Positions 56,255 through 64,000 of a stretch of 64,000 bases of DNA are shown here, one piece after another. The notes below the pieces were generated by a model. It was not told the DNA's origin and did no database searches. It was given only the letters and a program-made list of their open reading frames with translations. The stretch spans positions 1 through 64,000 of the forward strand of contig JAMQCK010000043.1 of NCBI GenBank assembly GCA_024196135.1, written 5' to 3'. Both the position numbers and the translations under genes were made by a program. The DNA comes from Pleurotus ostreatus/Saccharomyces cerevisiae fusant. Lineage: Eukaryota; Opisthokonta. Within the stretch, counting starts at the first letter, position 1. Every line of letters begins with the position of its first letter.

Positions 56255-56910
56255 AAGTTCGCGCGACGCGCCTTTCTCTTCAAGTTGTTTGCAATTTTGG
56301 GCATCGAAGGTTTCCGAGTTGACTTGACGATTCGGCTTTCAGTCTGCTTGCTTCGGCCACTTGAGCCATGCAGTTTGTCGACGCCACCTAGCTGCTTCTT
56401 GTAGTGCTTGTTCATAGTCCGCTTCGAGTATCGCAGGTCGACAGACGATGATGGTGGTCGAAGGTCAAGACTGAGCCATCAGATTCGCCGGCAGTAAGCG
56501 AAGGTCCACGTGACTGAAACGTGACTAATATCAATGTTCAACAATTCAATTCTAATCGTTGTCACCTTGCTCGAGCTTGCTCGCCAGGTTTGTGTCCTGA
56601 CATCCTGGAAACCATCAGAACTCAGACCTGATGCTACGTACGAACATCCGCGGAGTACCTACCGCATATGACGTCGGGCATCACGCCCACCCCTTTGTCT
56701 ATCAGTTACATAGTACTTACACACCACAAGATCTCGGCGACACATGAATCCTCTGCGGCAACAGACCATGCAATAGCTGAGATAAACTTGAGTCACAAGC
56801 AGCGTGTGCAGCCCTTCGTAGGGTCCCAAGCCTTCCCTAGTGATTACGAGCGTTTGAGTTGACTAACTTAGATGAAGAAGGCAAATGCTCTGCCATGCTG
56901 GATGTGCGTT
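56255..56910. other. Intergenic region
   Basis: About 650 bp, with AT-rich stretches and no supported gene, between two F-box genes on the same strand. It should include the promoter of the upstream-reading gene. Confidence 0.4.
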
Positions 56911-58845
56911 TCACAAAGGATCTATGGGTAAAGTATACGCTGATAGTTTTGGTCCCCGTGCAACACGAGCCAGTATAACGCGCCTTCCTGGCTGTCGGAG
57001 ACAAGCAAGCGGCTGGCCGTTGAGCATGCGTGGTCTGCGCGTTGATCTGGACTCAATCGCCTTCCCAATCATTGCATGACAGCGCTTGTCAGGGCGGCGT
57101 CCATCCTTGATCACCAAATGTGTGAGGTTGGGAAGAAGCTCCAAGGACGCAGGCCGCCGACTTGTGCGCGTCAGCTCCTTCACGAAAAGGTAGAACTCGA
57201 GCGGTGGCCTGCCATATGGCCAACCCTTGTCCTCCAACTCGAAGCCCGTCAGATGCGGGAGACGACGCATGATGGGCAGCATGTCGTCCACTCGGATTGC
57301 TCTGAGTGCGAGGTAGCGAAGCTCGGGGCAGCAAGAGGACCGGTCCAGAAGCTTCTCGAGGATGGCGGCGACGCTGATGCACTGCCGGGAGACGTCGTCC
57401 GAGAGCACCAGACGCTGCAGCTTCGGTGCGCTGATGAGGGACAAGAAGTGGAGGCCGCCGCTTTCGAGCGAGATTGTCTGCAGGTAGGGGAAAGTCGTGA
57501 TGGGCTGTGCGGGCGACAGGACGACCGGCGCCCGCCCGTTGACCGTGCACTCACGGAGTGTCTGGCTCAGGTTCATGACCGCTGAGAAGAGGTGACCGTC
57601 CTTGCTCGCTACCAATGCATCATACGTGATGAACAGATGGGTCAGGCGCCAGGAGGACGGGATTTTGAAGTCGCGCAGAACGTATACCGTCTCAGCGTCG
57701 ACGACGTGCAGATTTGGCGCGTTCGCGAAGGCGAGGAGTTGCTTTTCTTCGTCTCTAGTCGATAGATCCTCGTTGTTCGTGCCAACTCTGAGTTCCCTCA
57801 GTGCAGGGAACGAGCGGCGAAAGAGCATCTTGTACGCGCTCAGCGGCATGTTGTCGAGATACGCACTCTCCCACCGCGCAGACAAGTCGCATATCGTGGC
57901 CCACAGTTTCTTGCCTCGTTTGGTGAGGAAGTAGGGATGCACACCGTCTCCTTCCAGGACAATCATGACCTCAAGCAGGCCCTGCCCCACTCTCTGTAGG
58001 TTGGCGTACGCACGCTCCTCGAAGCCCGCATCTGGACAGCCAGGCCCGAGGGTGATGCAGATGTCCGACCAAAGCTCCGGTGTCTCGTGCGAGATCGAGC
58101 GCCAAAGATGACAGACTCGAGTGAAGGGGAACCGCTTGTCGTCGATGTCGTAGTTCTCGGGGAATAACGGCTTGGCTAGACAGAAGATTTCCGACCAGAG
58201 CTCGGGCGGGAGGCGACGACAAGGAGAGAGGAGGGCTTTCCCGAGCGCCGCTTCCCGACGCAGCTCATATTGACGTGGCACCGACTGGGTATGTTTGCTC
58301 GCAAGCTCGGCGCTGGCGGCTTCGAGCTCGCGCACGCGTTTTGCGATGGCGGTCGCTTCCCGTGGACTCGGCACGTAGTACGTTCTACAGTAGAATTTCC
58401 TCTAAGGAATACGGTCGGGCGACGATTTTTTGTATTCCATAGGGGGGATATTCCGTCCGGAAAATAGGCCATAAATGCCCGGAAAGTCTGAATATTTTAT
58501 TCCGCTTTTTGGTGGCAATTATCGGTCCTTTTTGTGGCACGCTGTGCGCTCGGATGGCCTGTAGGATGCCGTTCAGGCATGGCCAGTGCAGTCAGAATAC
58601 AGTTGTGGTCAGATATGGTACTCGTAAGCCATGAACCGTTGGTAGCCTCCGGACTCAGTCGATGGTATGGAATATTTTGGCGGGGGGACTGCCTCGCGAC
58701 CCTATTCCGTATGAGATAACGGGGATTTTGGAATATCCCCGCCTCCCGCGTCGGGAGATCGCCCAAGCCTATTCTGTAACGGGGATATTCCATAGGGGGT
58801 GATTCCATAGAGGGAATTCTACTGTATGCAGTCGCAAGAAGTCAT
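56911..58845 (-). CDS. F-box protein; start codon separated by a transposon that may act as an intron
   Basis: The main exon (58384-56911) encodes an F-box-like core (LLSPCRRLPPELWSEIF, then FTRVCHLWRSISHETPELW) and a Leu-rich body. Its frame has no ATG: the first possible codon is a GTG at 58372-58374 and an in-frame TAG lies at 58402-58404. A 437-bp TA-flanked element lies just upstream. On the far side, ATG at 58843-58845 begins MTSCDCIQ and reaches CA at 58823, where the element starts with GTAGAATT. Its other end with the flank reads TACTGTAG. Splicing 58822-58385 joins the ATG in frame to the F-box exon, giving 498 residues. This splice is inferred; an exon elsewhere or loss of the start is the alternative. 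Confidence 0.62.
58388..58824. mobile_element. 437-bp Tc1/mariner-type MITE
   Basis: The ends are inverted: CAGTAGAATTTCCTCTAAGG on the plus strand and CAGTAGAATTCCCTCTATGG read from the other end, 18 matches in the first 20. TA lies on both sides (58386-58387 and 58825-58826). The interior is full of GGGATATTCC and CCATAGGGGG motifs in both orientations, so it could fold into a long hairpin. No coding frame is present. The CAGT start with TA target site is typical of non-autonomous mariner elements. Confidence 0.85.
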
Positions 58846-59257
58846 GCTTCTTATAGATCCCCAAATCTTCCGTAGCAGATCCTCTGCGTCAATGGGTCAG
58901 TAGTGAATGCGGATTCGAATGAAGTGCATACGACTTGGAAATGCCGTTCATGTCGCGCGGAGAGGACAGTGGTGGAGTCAGAGGGAGAGTGAGAGTATGT
59001 TGAGTATGCACCCTAGCTAGCAATGCCATTTTCTCTAGTGACCTTGATGGTGATGGTGGTTGTCAATGACAGTCGGGACAAAGGCGAATAGCGATTGAGG
59101 CGCCGAAGCTTTTGCGAAGGTCATGTGACATGATGTTGAATTCCGCATTTGGGACAATAGCGAGCGTACCGTACAAACACAGCCCAATGCGCAAGTCTAT
59201 GTCGAGGTTCGGATATTGACTCATGGTACGTATCGTTCAAGAGCATATATGTACATT
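58846..59257. other. Intergenic region
   Basis: No gene is seen. It should contain the promoter of the F-box gene at 56.9 kb and the 3' flank of the F-box gene at 59.3 kb. Confidence 0.4.
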
Positions 59258-60847
59258 TCAAAACAGACTTCTTGGAACCGGCTTAGAAAGTAACTGGCCG
59301 TCCCGTACATGGTAGGCGTTGTCGTATACAAAGGTCTCGAGAATTTCAAGTCTCGTTCCGTTATCGAGTGTCCAGCCGGGTAACATCCGCGAAGCGCGCA
59401 TCTCCACCACAGCTGCCTGGAAGGCGTCCCCAAAAATATCTTCATCATCATCGTCCCTCGTGTCCAACGCCAAATGTCGAAGACCAGGGAGAACTCGCAA
59501 ACTACCATCATACGGCCCTGCGCGCGTCAGAAGCTGAACGAGCTCGATCGTGATGAGCGGGCCTATGAATTCGCCTCCCTCCGATTTGACGGTGAGGCTC
59601 TGCACAGACGGTGGCAGACAGCGCATGCAGTCTAGTACTGTGTGCACATTCTCGTCGAGATGTACCAGACTGACCGAACGCAGCTCGGTGCAGCCGCCCG
59701 ACCTTTCGATGAGGCCGCCAACGTTCGCAAGTCTGCTGTTCGGGCTCGGGTACGTCTCCTTGAGCTCGATGGACCGCAGCTTCGGCGCGCTGATCATGCG
59801 ACAGAGCTTGACGCAGTTCCCGCGCAGGAAGAGGTCCTCGAGAACAGGAAAGTGAATGGTTCTGTACGACTTGCTCTCCAATCCGAAGAACTTGCATGCG
59901 AGCAGTTTGCACCACCGTAGCGTGCCAGCGCAAGCAGCAAGGGCGGGTATGCAGGGCGCAAATTGCGCACTCCCCTCGTTCTCCATGGTGCGGTCGATCT
60001 CGAGGTGGGTAATCTGCGTCCAGGAAGGAGGGAACTGGAGAAGAGGTATGTCGTTCGAACACGCGAGGTACACTCTGCGAAGGCTCGGAGCGTCCTCGAA
60101 GGCCCGTATGGTCTCATCGAAGGTGTCCTCCTCCTCGTCCCAGCAGATATTGAGGCGGAGCTCGTGCAAGATCGGATATGGGCGGCGTAGCTGGCCAACT
60201 GAGTCTGGGGTGATCATTCCGCAGATAGATGCCTTGTCCCAGCGATGCGACTGACCGCAGATTAGGGACAGTAATGGTTCTCGAGTCGCCTCCGCATGAT
60301 ATGCCAGGAGTTCCACGCGGAGAGGGGATTCCACGGTGCGAGAGAGGCGAGTGAAGAGTTCGTCCTCGAAAGTCGCACGCCTGCGTCTGAATCGGTGGAG
60401 ACTGGGCCACGCCGTCGGATAGGTCCTAATGTGTGCCCAGAGGACAGCGGTTTGGGTCGCAACCTCGCGCCATGTGTAGCATACTTGCGTCAAGGTGCGG
60501 ACGATCCTCGCATCATAGTGCTCCCATTCCACAAAGGACGCGTTCGAAGATGCGCAACAAAATATGCGCGACAGAAGTTCGAAAGGCAGGCGGCGGATGG
60601 GGGCCAGGAGAGCGCTGTGAATCTGGATTTGCGTGTGGACGGCGTTGCGCAAGGTGACCGACTTCACTCGAGGTTCCGCCTCCTGCAACTCGCGCAGCTG
60701 CTCGGAGAGGATCACGGCGTCCTGAGTCGTAGGCGTGTATGTGTTCCGGTGCGTTTGCACGTTTCCGCACTCCGCGGCGCGCTTGAGCAGATTCTCGACC
60801 GAGGACATGATGGGAGCGGACAAGCGCGAATCTGCCCAACGCGACAT
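59258..60847 (-). CDS. F-box protein with leucine-rich-like C-terminal region
   Basis: This intronless gene encodes 529 residues from the ATG at 60845-60847. A second ATG at 60806-60808 (MSSVENLLKRAAECG) is also a good start. The F-box-like core is LLAPIRRLPFELLSRIF, then LTQVCYTWREVATQTAVLW. The body shares landmarks with the 5.4-kb and 38.7-kb genes (CGQSHRWDKASICG, APSLRRVYLACSNDIPLL, RSIELKETYPSP, RASRMLPGWTL). It has a Asp-rich DDDDEDIF patch near residue 480. It is the third F-box gene in the minus-strand run. Confidence 0.8.
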   Translation of the reverse strand: MSRWADSRLSAPIMSSVENLLKRAAECGNVQTHRNTYTPTTQDAVILSEQLRELQEAEPRVKSVTLRNAVHTQIQIHSALLAPIRRLPFELLSRIFCCASSNASFVEWEHYDARIVRTLTQVCYTWREVATQTAVLWAHIRTYPTAWPSLHRFRRRRATFEDELFTRLSRTVESPLRVELLAYHAEATREPLLSLICGQSHRWDKASICGMITPDSVGQLRRPYPILHELRLNICWDEEEDTFDETIRAFEDAPSLRRVYLACSNDIPLLQFPPSWTQITHLEIDRTMENEGSAQFAPCIPALAACAGTLRWCKLLACKFFGLESKSYRTIHFPVLEDLFLRGNCVKLCRMISAPKLRSIELKETYPSPNSRLANVGGLIERSGGCTELRSVSLVHLDENVHTVLDCMRCLPPSVQSLTVKSEGGEFIGPLITIELVQLLTRAGPYDGSLRVLPGLRHLALDTRDDDDEDIFGDAFQAAVVEMRASRMLPGWTLDNGTRLEILETFVYDNAYHVRDGQLLSKPVPRSLF

Positions 60848-62012
60848 GTCACAGCTGCCCGTCACGTCCGATCGGCCGACGCGGCAGCAAGCAGCAAGTT
60901 GTCTCCTGCTACCACCTGAATTTCTTCAGGATGTCGAGACTCTTAACCGCACCTAAGCGCTGACCAGGTCTGGGACTTAGGTCTATTCGTACTGCCCCTT
61001 GCCCTGGAATGTTGCCTCAAAGTTGCCCGTGGATTTTCTTGATAGACTCGCAGGGCTTTCCATGGAGCGGTGGCTGCCAACCGCCTGTAACTTCCGCGAT
61101 ATCCTGCTCGAGTTACGCGCCGCGCCTGTACAATCGCTGTCAGCCGTACACGCGTATAGCTGCTCCCATTACCACCGAGGCCGCAAGTCACAGGCCAAGT
61201 CGCCCGGGTCTCCTCCGCTCTTCCCTCGCGCATCTGTCGCAGTGGCCCTTGGTCTTCGGAGAAGAAAGTTCCCTGACTACCTTTGTATGAAAAATTTCAC
61301 TGTTCTGCGCTAGCTCACACATAGTCTGGTTCGGGATTTTCTAGGCCGTCCGGAAAGAGGTCTTCCGTTTATTCCTACCGTCACTAGCCCTGGTAGCTAT
61401 CTGTCCTCCCAGGCGTATACGACAAACATGTCCGCAGAACTCAGCGCGCCTTGCGTGCGCACCTCCGATCGAGGCCAGAATCAGCGTCAGCAGCCCAGAT
61501 GTGCCTCCATCTGCTATCGGGGAATGCGGGGGATGCGTCCCACGAGACGGAGCTACCGAGCAAGAGTCGCACCGCCATTCACCCAACATGCCTAGGGATC
61601 TTCACACCACCGCCCTCCCTGCCTTCCATCCGCACGCCTGACGCCTTGCCCGCGCATAATACCCGCGCTCTGCCGCGCGGGGAGCAGCGCGCGGGCTAGT
61701 CCTCCCGTGCGCTTCTTCCTCTGTCGCCAGCCTGTCCTCGGGGCCTGACATCTGGGCAGACATGGAGGTGTGCAGCCTCTGCGTGCGGCGTCTTCGCGCA
61801 AATCCCACCGTGCTTTACCGGCGGCAGGCTGGCCACACGACCGCGAGGGGCGCGGACGCGTCGCGTCATGCTGTCCTCGCGGCGCGTTGTGGCTGCTCGA
61901 TGGGCTGGGAGTGAAGCTTAAGCTTGCGCGTCCTTGCCCAGCCCCTGAAGTGCTGCCGAGATGAACGGGCATCGCGTTCCGAATCCCCGTTTATTTTCGA
62001 ACTAGTCCTTCG
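60848..62012. other. Long intergenic region
   Basis: About 1.2 kb of GC-rich sequence with only short open frames and no recognisable protein pattern. It lies between the F-box gene promoter and the promoter of the first Kre9/Knh1-like gene. Confidence 0.4.
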
Positions 62013-62020
62013 TATAAAAG
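62013..62020 (+). promoter_or_regulatory. TATA box of the first Kre9/Knh1-like gene
   Basis: TATAAAAG lies 119 bp before the ATG and is followed by a pyrimidine-rich tract (CCCCTCTCGTCTTCTCTTC), the usual start-site signal of strongly expressed fungal genes. Confidence 0.6.
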
Positions 62021-62131
62021 CAGGCGCGTATCGTTGGAGTTCCCCAGTATCCCCCCTCTCGTCTTCTCTTCTTCTCTAACTCGTCTTTTCTGTGCATACT
62101 TCCCTCGCACTTAGTCATCTTCGCCGTCATC

Positions 62132-62721
62132 ATGAACGTTATGCTCACCACGTTGTTCTCCCTCTTCCTCGCTTTGTTCTCGTTAACCTCCGTGTGCCTT
62201 GCCGCACCCGCGGAAGTCTATGTTCCCCCTATCACGTACCCCCATGCAAAGACGGTCTGGAAAGTCGGGTGAGTTCTCCAGCTTATTCTTCTCCACATTG
62301 CCTCTGACGATCTTCACAGCGAACATCACAATGTCACCTGGTATGTCGCGTATCCCGATCGCGTGCGGACTACCATTGACGCGTCGATAGGGACACTTCT
62401 TCCCCTCCCGAGCGTATCACCAACAAGGTCGGGTACATCTACCTGCGTTATGGCGGCAAGATCGACCTCAGTGAGGACATATCCTTCCCAATATCCCATT
62501 ATCGCGTTAACAATTCCCTAGGCCACCCTCTCGCTGAGAACTTTGACATTCTTAAGGGTCATCAGCTTGTCAAGGTTCCCACTGTGGCTCCCGGCAGCGA
62601 CTATCAGCTTGTTTGTGCGTCGCTCTCCACTCTCACCCTTCGAGATCCGAACGATGCTCACACCTGCGCAGTGATGGGCGACTCGGGTAACTGGAGCCCT
62701 AAGTTTAAGATCCACACATAG
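62132..62721 (+). CDS. Small secreted Kre9/Knh1-like protein (1)
   Basis: Five exons (62132-62268, 62320-62340, 62391-62470, 62522-62614 and 62672-62721) give 126 residues. The signal peptide is MNVMLTTLFSLFLALFSLTS, with likely cleavage after the CLAA stretch. The mature domain begins EVYVPPITYPHAKTVWKVG and has TNKVGYIYLRYGG, HPLAENFDILKGHQLVKVP and LMGDSGNWSPKFKI. This is the Ig-like Kre9/Knh1 N-terminal fold found in many basidiomycete surface proteins and linked to beta-1,6-glucan assembly in yeast. There is no Ser/Thr-rich tail or GPI signal, unlike its neighbour. Exon 2 is only 21 nt. Confidence 0.8.
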
Positions 62722-63041
62722 GCCTCTGTACGATATCATCACAAGGACTCTCAGTGCCATACGGACACTCCCCTACCATAATCTTCTCTTTTGCATGCCA
62801 CGCTCGGACTTCACGCTGTACCATGGACTTCTCGCTACATAGCACGGACTTCTTACTCTACTAACACTGTCATGATAATACTGCTTCTGTACCAGTCTCC
62901 AACAATCCCAATGTCTCTGAACGTCTCCCATTCTATCGCCCTGCCATTCTTCTGCGGCCGACTCGACGGAAGTTCAACCGTGGGAAGTGCTGCGGGCCGG
63001 GGCCCTTAATTGACATCAGCACGTGGGAGTCCGTCAATCAA
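62722..63041. other. Intergenic region between the two Kre9/Knh1-like genes
   Basis: No gene is seen. The TATA-like box of the second gene is just beyond its end. Confidence 0.4.
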
Positions 63042-63047
63042 TATAAA
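63042..63047 (+). promoter_or_regulatory. TATA-like box of the second Kre9/Knh1-like gene
   Basis: TATAAA lies 95 bp before the ATG at 63137, spaced much like the box of the first gene. Confidence 0.45.
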
Positions 63048-63136
63048 CAGGCCGCGGACATGGGACTCGCTCGACGGCTTGCCTCCCGCGTTCGTCAGTC
63101 CACGTCGTTTTTTCCCGGGTTACGACGTTCCTCACC

Positions 63137-64000
63137 ATGTACGCCCTCACGACTGTCCTCTCGGCCGTCTCTGCGCTCGTCGTGAGCGTTCGCGCGGCGC
63201 CCATGCTCATGGCGCCACTCGCGGCGGTTCAACTCACGGGACGCGACGTCGTCGCGCCTCCCATCACGTCCCCGAATGCGTCGACGACTTGGAACGTTGG
63301 GGAGACGGTGACGGTCACTTGGTGCGTGGTCCGAGGCATGTTGGAGGTCGAGTTGGATGTTGAACTTCGCTCGCAGGGATACCTCGGACCTGCCTCCTGA
63401 GTCGCAGATAACGAACAAGGAGGGGAAGATTGTGCTGGGGTACCAGACCGAGGATAGCATGCACCTCCAGTATGGTGCGTACTGCCCGCTTGCACGCTCC
63501 CATGGGGCCTTGCCAGCGCATGCATTCCGCATCAGGTGGCTGATCGAAGCTGGCAGATAACCCACTGGCGCAGGGCTTCTCCATCACGCTGGGGTCGTAC
63601 GACGTCACGGTACCGGATGTGGAGGAGCGCTCGGACTATATCATCGTTCGTGAGTGATGCGCTTGCATGGTGTTGGGTGTATCCTGACGGATGATCAGTC
63701 TTCGGTGACTCCGGCAACTCGAGTCCCAAGTTCACGATTACTGGTGGCTCCGGTAGCTCGTCTGCAGCGCCCACTACGACTGCGAATGAGGCCAGGGAAA
63801 CGACTGCTTCGGACGAGGCCACTGCTCTGACGAGCATCATCTCGACGCCCATCCCCATCACCGGCACGAAGTCGCTCTCCTCTGTCGCGGACATCCCCTC
63901 CGGCACGATCGTGACGGAGACGTCTGTCGCCCAAGCCACCACCGCCGAGACCGTCACCCAGTCCGACGTCACGACGACGGAATCTTCATCGCCCTCAGCG
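63137..64000 (+). CDS. Secreted Kre9/Knh1-like protein (2) with Ser/Thr-rich tail, 3' end beyond window
   Basis: Four exons are visible (63137-63321, 63377-63474, 63557-63649 and 63699-64000+), 226 codons, open at the edge. The signal peptide is MYALTTVLSAVSALVVSVRA. The mature domain has VVAPPITSPNASTTWNVGE, DTSDLPPESQITNKEGKI, DNPLAQGFSITLGSYDVTVP and VFGDSGNSSPKFTI, colinear with the first protein and with introns at matching places. After it comes a Ser/Thr/Ala-rich tail typical of O-glycosylated cell-wall proteins that end in a GPI signal. The GPI end lies outside the window. The two genes are a tandem pair. Confidence 0.8.

Noticed and set aside
1..64000. tRNA or rRNA genes and CRISPR arrays
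   Set aside because: I looked for tRNA B-box sequences (GGTTCGAATCC type), rRNA core sequences and regular spacer arrays and saw none. A short tRNA with an intron could be missed by eye.

Overview
The window looks like nuclear DNA of a filamentous basidiomycete, most likely an Agaricomycete. The reasons are short GT-AG introns of about 48-60 nt in almost every gene, genes packed on both strands with gaps of a few hundred bases, repeated F-box genes, a KDZ-transposase relic and Kre9/Knh1-like secreted proteins. All gene models were spliced by eye. Most of the multi-exon models keep an open frame across every junction and sum to a whole number of codons; the exceptions are noted in their entries.

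Layout. 0-5 kb: a KDZ-type transposase remnant split by a 1.8-kb insertion that is bordered by clustered CTCAAGCG-like repeats, then a Ser-rich hypothetical gene. 5-7.7 kb: an F-box gene and an F-box relic. 8-11 kb: a secreted S9 peptidase of the dipeptidyl-peptidase V type (copy A, minus strand). 12.8-15 kb: an RGS-domain membrane protein resembling Rax1. 15.5-20 kb: three tandem genes of a GNAT-like plus ankyrin family. 20-27 kb: a small coiled-coil protein, an epoxide hydrolase, two tandem haloacid-dehalogenase genes and thymidylate synthase. A 456-bp inverted-repeat element fills the gap before thymidylate synthase. 27.5-32.4 kb: an F-box-like gene, ribosomal stalk protein P1 and ribosome-assembly factor Mrt4. 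32.8-38.4 kb: peptidase copy B followed directly by a relic and a fourth full GNAT/ankyrin gene. 38.7-43 kb: two more F-box genes, one ending in a C2H2 finger. 43-47 kb: a long disordered Ser/Pro-rich protein. 47.9-54.6 kb: tubulin cofactor D and V-ATPase subunit B. 54.9-60.9 kb: three F-box genes, one with a 437-bp TA-flanked element at its 5' end. 62-64 kb: two Kre9/Knh1-like secreted proteins, the last cut by the window edge.

The housekeeping genes (TYMS, P1, Mrt4, cofactor D, Vma2) sit among fast-changing families (F-box, GNAT/ankyrin, S9 peptidase, HAD) that have duplicated locally. The most interesting signals are: (i) small transposons placed where they could act as an intron or a promoter; (ii) the GNAT/ankyrin family, whose members lose domains stepwise; (iii) intron differences between the two peptidase paralogues, including a GC-AG intron; and (iv) an AT-AG intron required by the cofactor D reading frame.
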